A DNA stretch of 50,504 nucleotides from Pseudomonas guariconensis. Lineage in GTDB: Bacteria > Pseudomonadota > Gammaproteobacteria > Pseudomonadales > Pseudomonadaceae. A program made the position numbers and the translations under genes. Shown here piece after piece: positions 8,251-15,493 of this stretch (position 1 is the first letter of the stretch; each line of letters opens with the position of its first letter). The DNA is taken from NCBI RefSeq assembly GCF_015680235.1, contig NZ_JADLJL010000034.1, forward strand, positions 1 to 50,504. The letters are read 5' to 3'. The notes below the pieces were generated by a model, which worked only from the letters and a program-made list of their open reading frames with translations, was not told the DNA's origin and ran no database searches.

Positions 8251-9903
8251 ATGCGTTCTCTGGCCATCACCCTGCTGATGCTGTCCTTGACCTGCCGTGC
8301 CGGCCCTCTGCCGCCCGCCCTCGACGGCGACGCGGTCGCAGGCCGCCTGCCTGTGCCGAACCTGCCGGCGGATGCCTACCGCCCTGCCTTGTACGGTGTG
8401 CCGGTGCCGACACAGGCCAGCCAGCAGCACGGCCTCATGACCTTGAACGCGCCGATACCCGTGCACAAGGTGCGCTTCGAAGGCGGTACCGTGTACCTGC
8501 TGAGCGAACTGCGCGAGCATTACCAGCCGCTGGTGGGGCGAGAGGTGACGTTGACCGAACTGCTGGCGGTGACCGAGCGCCTGACCCAGCGCTACCGGCA
8601 GGACGGCTACATTCTCTCCCGCGCCTACCTGCCCTCTCAGGACTTTGCCGATGGCCGTGTGCAGGTGGTGCTGGTGGAGGGTTACATCAGTGATTACCAG
8701 TTGCAGGGCGACCTCGGCCCCGCAGCGGCGTACGTGGAGCGTTTGCTGGGCAAGCTCACGGCAGAGCGGCCGCTGACGCGCGAATCCTTCGAGCGTTACC
8801 TCGGCCTGATCGATCGCATGCCAGGGGTGAGTGCCGAGGCCGAGCTGGCCCCAGGCACGGGGCGTGAAGGGGCCATGCGCCTGGTATTGCGGGTATCACG
8901 CAAAGCGTTTGCCGGCCAATTGACGATGACCGATGGCAGCCGCGAATCGGCCCAGGCCTTTGCAGGCATCGCCAGCCATGCCCAGACCCGCTTCGCCGAG
9001 CAAATGGCGGCGCGTGTGTCGTGGCCGCCGGGCGATGGCAAGGCACGCTTCTACCGGCTCGACTACAGCCAGTACCTGGACGACGAAGGCAGCCGGTTGC
9101 TGCTCTGGGCTTCGCGCTATCGCAGCGAGCCGCGTACCTATATGCGCCTCGCCCATGGCGGTGATGTGCGCCAACGCTGGGAGAACGAGCGTTTCGGCAT
9201 CGGCATCAGCCAGGCCTTGATCGCCAAGCCCGGGGAGTGGCTGGATGTGGTCGGGCGTTTCTATACGGCGACCGATCATGTCGGCTACCGAGCGCGTTTG
9301 GACGACCGCGACACCTACGCCCGGGTCGTGTCTTTCGAAGGCGACTGGCGCAAGGTGGATGCCGGTCGGCTACGCATCGTCAGCGCGGGCGTGTATCAAG
9401 GTCTGGATCAGCTGGGCGCGCGCAGCGACAGTGATCGCGATGTGGATTTCCTGCGCCTGCGACTGGGTGCGTTGCAGAGCGATTCCTTCCTGGGCAATTG
9501 GCAGGGGGTGGCCTCGGCGGCTTTTTACTGGAGTGCGAACGACTTGCCTGACAGCGAGCGCGTGCTGTTCGGCGGCCAGCATTTTGGGCGGGGATACCCC
9601 GCCGATCAGGCGTCGGGCGACAAAGGATGGGGGATGGCGTATGAGCTGAACCGCAGCTTTCACCCCGGCTCCCGACGGGCGCGGCTGGTGCAGCCATATG
9701 TTGTGCTCGATGCCGCCCGGGCCTGGTCCAATGGCCTCGATACGGAAGATGCGCGCATGGCGTCCGTTGCCGTGGGCCTGCGCCTGGGGGATGGGCAGGG
9801 TTCCAATCTTGCCCTGGAGATGGCCAAGCCGCTGGCGGATGTGGCACTGGACAATCGGGGGCGAGAACCGCGCTTGACCATCCGTTTTGCTTTTGCGCTA
9901 TGA
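8251..9903 (+). CDS. Two-partner secretion outer-membrane transporter (TpsB, ShlB/FhaC family)
   Basis: This is a 550-residue outer-membrane beta-barrel of the Omp85/TpsB superfamily that would export a large TpsA exoprotein from the periplasm. The ATG at 8251 has GGAG eight bases upstream and begins a signal peptide (MRSLAITLLMLSLTCRAG). A ShlB-type POTRA domain follows (around KVRFEGGTVYLLSEL to QVVLVEGYI, residues about 73-155), then a second POTRA-like stretch and a barrel with alternating hydrophobic strands. FGRGY near residue 450 fits the conserved loop-6 RGY/F motif. No TpsA with an N-terminal TPS domain is present in the window, so the substrate is unknown. The in-frame region before 8251 is intergenic repeat and is not included. 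Confidence 0.9.
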   Translation: MRSLAITLLMLSLTCRAGPLPPALDGDAVAGRLPVPNLPADAYRPALYGVPVPTQASQQHGLMTLNAPIPVHKVRFEGGTVYLLSELREHYQPLVGREVTLTELLAVTERLTQRYRQDGYILSRAYLPSQDFADGRVQVVLVEGYISDYQLQGDLGPAAAYVERLLGKLTAERPLTRESFERYLGLIDRMPGVSAEAELAPGTGREGAMRLVLRVSRKAFAGQLTMTDGSRESAQAFAGIASHAQTRFAEQMAARVSWPPGDGKARFYRLDYSQYLDDEGSRLLLWASRYRSEPRTYMRLAHGGDVRQRWENERFGIGISQALIAKPGEWLDVVGRFYTATDHVGYRARLDDRDTYARVVSFEGDWRKVDAGRLRIVSAGVYQGLDQLGARSDSDRDVDFLRLRLGALQSDSFLGNWQGVASAAFYWSANDLPDSERVLFGGQHFGRGYPADQASGDKGWGMAYELNRSFHPGSRRARLVQPYVVLDAARAWSNGLDTEDARMASVAVGLRLGDGQGSNLALEMAKPLADVALDNRGREPRLTIRFAFAL

Positions 9904-9916
9904 GCCTGGTGGCATT

Positions 9917-10330
9917 TCAAGCGAGCCTGCCCTGGCAGACCTCCAGTGACTCGCTTCTTGCCCGCTCGACTTGAACCGTGCTGCGCAGGGCGTGTTGGCG
10001 GTCGTCTGCGCCTATCAATTCCCCCAGTTCTTGCGATGAGTAATGGCCACTGCCGCACTCACGAGCCTGGATTTCATTGCCATTGAATGAAGAGAAAAGA
10101 CAGACATCGCCTGGCAAGGGACGATCAGTGCTGTTTCGATCTGTGTCCTTCCTTGCCGCGACTTCCCGTTTCCGGGCGTTCGCAGCGTCGCTGGACGGGA
10201 GGTCCTGACGAGTGTCCAGGCCTTTTTCTTCCCGCTGGGTTGTGGAAAAGTCGTTGTCGATGGACAGGTAATTGAATAAATAGGGAAAAGCGGCGACCAG
10301 CGAAATGCTGAGATAACCCATTGATTTCAT
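9917..10330 (-). pseudogene. Diverged or frameshifted paralogue of the adjacent ricin-like secreted protein
   Basis: This is an open frame of 137 residues with an N-terminal hydrophobic segment (MGYLSISLVAAFPYLFNYL). Residues around PLPGDVCLFSSFNGNEIQ and ECGSGHYSSQE align with the second beta-trefoil subdomain of the neighbouring protein (TLPDDICLFSTTNGSRVD, RCNSGTYTSQT). The stretch before it does not align in this frame, but another frame around 10160-10195 reads VQRRCERPET, resembling IFNRCDTSPT of the neighbour. The region after SSQE also loses similarity. This suggests a duplicated gene with at least one frameshift pair and a lost third subdomain. The start has GAAGG upstream and the leader resembles the neighbour's leader. 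It could still make a short secreted product. Confidence 0.55.
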
Positions 10331-10389
10331 CGTGTGAATCCTTCAATAAAAGCATGAGTCAGTGAGCGTACGTGGTCGCTACGGAGGCG

Positions 10390-10410
10390 TTAACTCCTAT
10401 ATCTTTCAGG
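10390..10410 (-). promoter_or_regulatory. Shared upstream element, copy 1
   Basis: This 21-base element (plus-strand TTAACTC, then TATCT, then TCAGG) matches 11115-11135 at 17 of 21 positions. Each copy ends exactly 59 bases before the start codon of its downstream minus-strand gene. It is probably a promoter or activator site kept after the gene was duplicated. Confidence 0.5.
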
Positions 10411-10416
10411 GCGCTA

Positions 10417-11055
10417 TTACGTTGCGTCGGATATCGTGACTACGGCACCTTCGCCGCCGAACAGGGCGTTGCGGATTCTTTCTGTCGGCTGCTCGGACGT
10501 GCCGGTGAAATGGGTATTGAGCAACAGTACGTTAACGACGCCCTTCATGTTTCGCTTTGGCGCAACATAATGGGGGACCTTCCAATTGCCCACGGCTCCT
10601 GCCGGGTCGTTGAGCGTCAGGTTGCCATCTTCGTCCACGGAAAGTTGACCGTTACGGCCATAGTCATTCTGTACTTTGCTGGTGATGGTGAATGTCTCGT
10701 TTGGCTTGGGGGTCATGCGCCATAGCGTTTGAGAGGTATAGGTGCCGCTGTTGCATCGGCGCATGTCCACACGTGACCCATTGGTAGTGCTGAACAGGCA
10801 GATATCATCGGGCAGGGTGCTGTTCTTGAGGGTGCTGAAAACACCGGAGTTTTGCATGACCCATTGCTGGGTCGGCGAGGTGTCACAGCGATTGAATATG
10901 ACTTTCGTTTTGTCGGACGCCAGGTCCATGCACTGGTCCTCGCCGACTTTGTTGTTGATGACCGTGCTGATCGTCACCGTCATGTCTTTGGCCAAGACAG
11001 CCGTGCTAGATAGACAGAGGGTGAGTAAAACGCCGAGGTAATGCCAATGTTTCAT
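10417..11055 (-). CDS. Secreted ricin-type beta-trefoil protein
   Basis: This 212-residue protein has a clear signal peptide (MKHWHYLGVLLTLCLSSTAVLA). Three repeats resemble ricin-type lectin subdomains: QCMDLA to TSPTQQWVM with a QxW end, DICLF to YTSQTLWRM, and QLSVDEDGNLTLND to GNWKV. A C-terminal tail of about 45 residues (starting near GVVNVLLLNTHFTG) is of unknown type. Such domains usually bind carbohydrate or act as the binding half of a toxin, but no catalytic domain is visible. The ATG at 11055 is preferred because AAAGGAAAG precedes it. The base composition is less GC-rich than the flanks (31 of 60 bases are G or C at 10801-10860), which suggests acquisition. It shares an upstream element with its degraded paralogue. 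Confidence 0.75.
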   Translation of the reverse strand: MKHWHYLGVLLTLCLSSTAVLAKDMTVTISTVINNKVGEDQCMDLASDKTKVIFNRCDTSPTQQWVMQNSGVFSTLKNSTLPDDICLFSTTNGSRVDMRRCNSGTYTSQTLWRMTPKPNETFTITSKVQNDYGRNGQLSVDEDGNLTLNDPAGAVGNWKVPHYVAPKRNMKGVVNVLLLNTHFTGTSEQPTERIRNALFGGEGAVVTISDAT

Positions 11056-11114
11056 TGTTGCTTTCCTTTGCAAAAAAATGAGCAAAGGAGGGTAATGGCG
11101 GAGGCTGGAGGGTT

Positions 11115-11135
11115 TTAACTCACGTATCTGTCAGG
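11115..11135 (-). promoter_or_regulatory. Shared upstream element, copy 2
   Basis: This is the counterpart of 10390-10410, at the same 59-base distance from the start codon of the intact ricin-like gene. The bases between element and start codon also retain partial similarity (CTCAT, T-rich run, then a GAAGG- or AAGGA-type ribosome site). Confidence 0.5.
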
Positions 11136-11170
11136 TGTCGTTGGCCAAAGCGCTGATTGACATCATGGCT

Positions 11171-11578
11171 TCAGCCCGCCACCAACATCCGCGGCTTTGG
11201 GAACAGGTTGTCCAAGGTTTCCAGCAAGCGCGCGTGGTAGATCGGCTTGCGGAACAGGTCCAGCACCTGCAGGCGCAGCAAGTCGCTGATGTCATCCATG
11301 TCGGCGTGGCCGGACATGACGATCACCGGCAAATGCTGCCGGGCGGTGTGGTCGCGCAGGCGTTTGATCAGGCCGATGCCACTCTCCTCGGGCATGCGCA
11401 GGTCGGTGATGACCAGCGCCATGTCCGGGTGGCGGGTGAGCTGGAGTAGGGCGCCCTTGACCGAGCTGGCGGTATGGCAGATGAAGCCTTCGTTTTCCAG
11501 CAGTTCGGCGAGTTCGAGTAGCGCCTCTTCCTCGTCGTCTACCAGGAGGATCTGTTGACGTGAGGAAGAGGTTGGCAT
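11171..11578 (-). CDS. Stand-alone response-regulator receiver protein
   Basis: This is a 135-residue single REC domain without an output domain. The acidic pair Asp14/Asp15, phosphoacceptor Asp59 (VITDLRMP), Ser89 (VMSGHAD) and Lys111 (FRKPI) are all present, so it should be phosphorylatable. It lies immediately beyond flp, on the same strand, at the edge of the Tad pilus locus. The locus also encodes the kinase PprA and regulator PprB, and this protein is a plausible extra phosphate receiver or connector in that circuit, though that is inference. It has no counterpart that I recall next to flp in P. aeruginosa. Confidence 0.9.
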   Translation of the reverse strand: MPTSSSRQQILLVDDEEEALLELAELLENEGFICHTASSVKGALLQLTRHPDMALVITDLRMPEESGIGLIKRLRDHTARQHLPVIVMSGHADMDDISDLLRLQVLDLFRKPIYHARLLETLDNLFPKPRMLVAG

Positions 11579-11618
11579 GGTGAATTTCCCATCAGCGGAT
11601 CAAAAAGTCATAAATGGA

Positions 11619-11810
11619 TTAACTAGCCGGCGGAACTACCAAAGCATCTTTAATCTCAGTCATTATGTTTGTGACGCTTTCTGAAATCCCCGGAACAAAG
11701 CCAGCCAGAACAACAGCGACCATTGCAGCGATTACAGCATATTCGATACCAGACGCTCCATCCTTGCGTTGCAGGAAGACTTTGCAGTGGACAAACAGTT
11801 TCAGCAGCAT
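11619..11810 (-). CDS. flp: Flp type IVb prepilin
   Basis: This is a 63-residue pilin, the structural subunit of the Flp/Tad pilus. The short leader ends at Gly18, followed by ASGIEYAVIAAM: Glu at +5 and Tyr at +6 are the hallmark of Flp prepilins cut by the dedicated peptidase FppA (20703-21173). A hydrophobic stretch follows (VIAAMVAVVLAGFV). AAGGAG precedes the ATG at 11810. It is transcribed divergently from rcpC, as in P. aeruginosa, so the flp-rcpC interval should hold both promoters. Confidence 0.96.
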   Translation of the reverse strand: MLLKLFVHCKVFLQRKDGASGIEYAVIAAMVAVVLAGFVPGISESVTNIMTEIKDALVVPPAS

Positions 11811-12107
11811 GGCACAACTCCTTGCGCGATCAAGCGCCGGTAGCGGGGGATTCGCCTGAGTGATACCCCTTTGCCATCACAGAATCGCCAACCCATGAAA
11901 ACCTGCAAATGTAAGAAGGTATTAATCCTAAAGTATTGATTTGAAACAGGAGCGCTAAGCTGCTGTTTTGCCTATGCGTCAATTTTATGTCCCGAAATAG
12001 TGGTCTGAAAAAATGGCGAAACAGACGCCCTCGGCTACCTTCCATTAGCAAGATGGTTACTTTTTGCCATCATTGTTCTCGGCAGTGGGTGCAAGGGGTT
12101 AGCGGAT
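11811..12107. promoter_or_regulatory. Divergent flp / rcpC promoter region
   Basis: This 297-base interval is noticeably AT-richer than the genes around it, especially 11900-12060 (for example GGTATTAATCCTAAAGTATT). It separates the divergent flp and rcpC genes and must carry their promoters, probably with the target of PprB. I could not define a binding site. A 73-codon frame on the minus strand here has poor coding character and was left out. Confidence 0.6.
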
Positions 12108-13046
12108 ATGAGTAGTCGCTTGACCATGGTTCTCGCCGGCGTGTTTCTGGTCGCGGCGATCCTGGCCGGATACTGGGGCCTTGTGCTCAGCCGTCCTCCA
12201 GCGCCTATTGCGCAACCGGCCCCCGCGCAGGCACAAGGGACGGTGCCTGTCGCCGCACCGGTACCGGCCAAGGTCGAAGAACCCGCTCGTTCGCAGATCG
12301 TCGTGGTACGCCGCGACATCCCCGCCAATACGCCCCTGACCGCAGACGACCTGCTGCTCGAGCGCCTGCAGGTGGTGCCCGCCGGTGCTTTCCAACGTAT
12401 CGAACAGGCCGTGGGGCGTAGTAGCAGCCGCCCTCTGGCTGCAGGCAGTTGGCTCGATGAATACAGCTTCCAGGCCGGTGGGCCGTTGGCGCGGATGATC
12501 CGCCGCCACGAGCGTGCGGTGGCCGTGGCGGTCGACGATGTGGCCGGTGCCGCCGGGCAGGTGCGCCCGGGCGACTATGTGGATGTGCTGCTGTTCCTGC
12601 GTGAAGAGAACAACAACCCGCAATCCTCCGCCCAGGTCGTGCTTCCGGCCCTGCGGGTGCTCAGTGTCGGCGAACAGACGGGGCTGGCCAACGATGGCCG
12701 CCCGGCGCAGACCGCCGACGAGCAGAAGGCGCAGCGCAGCCAGATGGGTGTCGCCACCAAGACCGTGGTCCTGGCCGTGCCGCAGGCCCTGGCCAGCCGC
12801 CTTATGCTGGCGGCCCAGGCCGGTACCTTGCGCCTGGCGGTGCGCAGTGCCGACGAGCAGTTGCTGGCGCGCTACTGGTCCGATCCGCAGGGCGCTGCCC
12901 AGGTGGAAAACGCCAACCGCGAACTCTATCGCTTCAGCCAGTTGTCCCAGGTACCCATCGCCAAGGCGGTGGTGCCCGGCAACAGTGCGCCCGGCATGCA
13001 GATCATCCGCGGCGCCCAGGCCGATGACACTCCCAAGACTCCGTGA
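12108..13046 (+). CDS. rcpC: Flp pilus assembly protein RcpC/CpaB
   Basis: This 312-residue periplasmic component of the Tad secretion system is thought to link the secretin to the inner-membrane machine. One N-terminal membrane anchor (LTMVLAGVFLVAAILAGYWG) is followed by a proline/alanine-rich linker, an SAF domain (VVVRRDIPANTPLTADDL, residues about 65-85) and the RcpC/CpaB domain with RPGDYVDVLLFLRE near residue 150. AAGGGG lies upstream of the ATG. It is the first gene of a tightly packed plus-strand operon running to 19481. Confidence 0.95.
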   Translation: MSSRLTMVLAGVFLVAAILAGYWGLVLSRPPAPIAQPAPAQAQGTVPVAAPVPAKVEEPARSQIVVVRRDIPANTPLTADDLLLERLQVVPAGAFQRIEQAVGRSSSRPLAAGSWLDEYSFQAGGPLARMIRRHERAVAVAVDDVAGAAGQVRPGDYVDVLLFLREENNNPQSSAQVVLPALRVLSVGEQTGLANDGRPAQTADEQKAQRSQMGVATKTVVLAVPQALASRLMLAAQAGTLRLAVRSADEQLLARYWSDPQGAAQVENANRELYRFSQLSQVPIAKAVVPGNSAPGMQIIRGAQADDTPKTP

Positions 13047-13064
13047 CCCAGCAAGGACGCCGCC

Positions 13065-14309
13065 ATGCGTAGTATCGAGCGGATACTCAGACAGTTGTGC
13101 CAGGCCCTGCCGTTGATACTGGCAGTGCCCCTTGCCCAGGCGGCCGCCAATGGCTGCTCGGCGTTCGGCGAGTTGCCGTCGGTGATCGAGATGGACCAGG
13201 GCCTGCAGCAGGAGCTGCGCCTGCCGGTGACCATCACCCGGGTAGCGATAGGCGAGCCCAAGGTCGCAGACGTCCAGGCCAGCGGCGAGCGTGCCGTGCT
13301 GTTGACTGCGGTGGGGCCGGGCAACACTAGCCTGATGCTGTGGACCGCCTGCGCCCCGCAGCCTCACCGGGCCATGTTGTTCGTCAAAGGCAGAGCCAGC
13401 GCGGATATGGCCGAAGGCGCGCTGCTGCCGTCCCAGGACGAGCAGTTGCCCAGCCAGGTGCAGGCCGATATCCGCTTCGTCGAAGTGCAGCGCGTCAAGT
13501 ACAAGGAGGCCGGGGCGCGGCTGTTCTTCAAGGGGTCCAACAACAGCCTGATCGGATCGCCTGGCACCGTGCCGGTCACCGGGGTGAGCCCGGGCGAAGT
13601 GCCGATCAACCGCCCGGTGATCCCGCTCGACAACAACGTGTTCAACATCGTCTGGGGCGGTGGCAGCAGCCGCTTCCTGGCCGCGATCAACGCCCTGGAG
13701 AACAGCGGCTTCGCCTACACCCTGGCGCGCCCCAGCCTGACCGTGCTCAGCGGCCTGACCGCAAGCTTCCTGGCCGGCGGTGAAATTCCCATCCCGGTGC
13801 CCAGCAGCGGCAGCGACAACGTCTCGATCGAATACAAGGAATTCGGCGTGCGTCTGGCATTGACCCCCACGGTGGTCAGCCGCGACCGCATCACCCTGAA
13901 GGTGGCACCGGAAGTCAGCGAACTGGATTACACCAACGCCGTGAACATCGCCGGCACCCTGGTACCGGGCCTGAAGGTGCGGCGCACCGACACCAGCATT
14001 TCCCTGGCCGATGGCGAGAGCTTCATCATCAGCGGCCTGGTCAGCAGCAACACGCGTTCGGCCGTGGACAAGCTGCCCGGCCTTGGCAACCTGCCGATTC
14101 TCGGCGCGTTCTTCCGCCAGTCGACGCTCAACCGAGAAGACACCGAGCTCTTGATGATCGTCACCCCGCACCTGGTCCAGCCGCTGGCCGCCAATGCGCG
14201 CCTGCCGGAGCTGCCGGGCGAGCGTCTGCGCACCTACGACCCCAGCTGGGGCCAGCTGTTCTTCCTGGAAAACGGCAATTTCGAAGGCCGTAGCGGGTTA
14301 TCGCGATGA
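13065..14309 (+). CDS. rcpA: Flp pilus secretin RcpA/CpaC
   Basis: This 414-residue outer-membrane secretin forms the channel for Flp pili. It has a signal peptide (MRSIERILRQLCQALPLILA to LAQA), an N-terminal BON/secretin N domain (LRLPVTITRVAIGEPKVADV) and a C-terminal secretin core with ARPSLTVLSGLTASFLAGGE and the end signature VDKLPGLGNLPILGAFF. The stop overlaps the tadZ start by four bases (ATGA), indicating translational coupling. Confidence 0.96.
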   Translation: MRSIERILRQLCQALPLILAVPLAQAAANGCSAFGELPSVIEMDQGLQQELRLPVTITRVAIGEPKVADVQASGERAVLLTAVGPGNTSLMLWTACAPQPHRAMLFVKGRASADMAEGALLPSQDEQLPSQVQADIRFVEVQRVKYKEAGARLFFKGSNNSLIGSPGTVPVTGVSPGEVPINRPVIPLDNNVFNIVWGGGSSRFLAAINALENSGFAYTLARPSLTVLSGLTASFLAGGEIPIPVPSSGSDNVSIEYKEFGVRLALTPTVVSRDRITLKVAPEVSELDYTNAVNIAGTLVPGLKVRRTDTSISLADGESFIISGLVSSNTRSAVDKLPGLGNLPILGAFFRQSTLNREDTELLMIVTPHLVQPLAANARLPELPGERLRTYDPSWGQLFFLENGNFEGRSGLSR

Positions 14310-15493
14310 ACGAGCTGAACCAGACCTACCTGGCCATTACCCGCAACGAAGAAGACCTGCAGTGGCTGCAAGGTGCCCTGACCCCGCTGGGCCAGGTGAT
14401 CGGTGCCAACAGCGGCAGCCTCGACGAGCTGCTGGCACTGGTCGACGTGACCTTCAGCAACCTGATGTTCATCGGCCTGGACCGCGAGCAGCTGGTCAAC
14501 CAGTGCGCCTTGATCGAAGGTGTGCTGGAGGCCAAGCCGATGCTGGCGATCGTCGCACTGGGCGATGGCATGGACAACCAGTTGGTGCTGCATGCCATGC
14601 GCGCTGGCGCCCGCGACTTCGTGGCCTACGGCTCGCGTGCCAGCGAAGTGGCCGGGTTGGTACGCCGGCTTGGCAAGCGCCTGCCGGCGGTGGCCAGCAA
14701 CCCCAACCTGGGCGGCCTCACGGTGCTCTATGGCGCCCAGCCTGGTGCCGACGGTGCGCTGCTCACCTCCCACCTGGCGCGGGTGGTGCAGGAAAGCGGG
14801 CAGCAGACCCTGTTGCTCGACCTCGGCCTGCCGCGCGGCGACAGCCTGGCTTTGCTCGGGATGGAGGAGTCGTTCTACTTCGGCGATGCCCTGCGCCACC
14901 TGCGCAGGCTCGACGCCACCTTGATCGACAGCGCGTTCGCCCGTGACAAGGGCGGCCTGCGCATCCTAGCCTACGCCGACAGCGACGATCCGCTGCAACA
15001 GACCAGCGCGGCCGAGCTGTACATGTTGCTCAGCGCCTTGCGCCAGCACTTCCAGCACATCGTGATCAACCTCACCGGGCAAGCCGACAGCGAAGCCTTG
15101 CGCACCATCGTCAGCCATTGCGACAAGCTGATCGTCTACACCGACCAGAACATCCTCGACTGCCGCCGCACCTTGGACGTGCTCGAGCAATGGCGCGATC
15201 GCGGTATCAAGCTAGAACACGCGGTGCTGCTGGTGGATCGCTACCTGCGCAATGTGGCGCCCGACGCCGATGCCCTGGCCAAGCGCTATGGCCTGGCGCT
15301 GCTCAAGGCGTTGCCCTACAGCCCCGAAGTGCGCCTGAACGCCAAGAACCAGGGCTTGAGCCTGTTCGAGCTGGCTCCGCGCGAGAGCCTGACCCAGGCC
15401 CTGCGAGGCCTGGGCGAGCGCCTGGCACGGCGTTCCGAGAAGCTCCCGACACCGACCTTCACCTGGCTGCGCCGGCTGTGGGGTAGCAAATGA
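14306..15493 (+). CDS. tadZ: Pilus localisation ATPase-like protein TadZ/CpaE
   Basis: This 395-residue protein has a receiver-like N-terminal domain (residues about 1-125) and a ParA/MinD-like C-terminal domain. TadZ proteins mark the pole where the Tad machine assembles. The P-loop position reads VLYGAQPGADGALLTSHL: the lysines and GKT of a normal Walker A or MinD-type deviant Walker A are missing, so nucleotide hydrolysis is doubtful. Other ParA-like parts are present (LLLDLGLPRGDSLALLG; HIVINLTGQAD). It overlaps rcpA and tadA by ATGA at both ends. Confidence 0.93.
   Translation: MNELNQTYLAITRNEEDLQWLQGALTPLGQVIGANSGSLDELLALVDVTFSNLMFIGLDREQLVNQCALIEGVLEAKPMLAIVALGDGMDNQLVLHAMRAGARDFVAYGSRASEVAGLVRRLGKRLPAVASNPNLGGLTVLYGAQPGADGALLTSHLARVVQESGQQTLLLDLGLPRGDSLALLGMEESFYFGDALRHLRRLDATLIDSAFARDKGGLRILAYADSDDPLQQTSAAELYMLLSALRQHFQHIVINLTGQADSEALRTIVSHCDKLIVYTDQNILDCRRTLDVLEQWRDRGIKLEHAVLLVDRYLRNVAPDADALAKRYGLALLKALPYSPEVRLNAKNQGLSLFELAPRESLTQALRGLGERLARRSEKLPTPTFTWLRRLWGSK

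Noticed and set aside
8251..11055. The ricin-like proteins as TpsA substrates of the adjacent TpsB
   Set aside because: They are short, lack a TPS domain, and are on the opposite strand with their own leader; no evidence for pairing.
11830..12051. 73-codon minus-strand frame between flp and rcpC
   Set aside because: It lies in AT-rich promoter sequence, lacks a good ribosome site and has no recognisable features.
12099..14171. Long minus-strand open frame opposite rcpC/rcpA
   Set aside because: The plus strand encodes clear RcpC and RcpA domains; the antisense frame is a codon-bias shadow.
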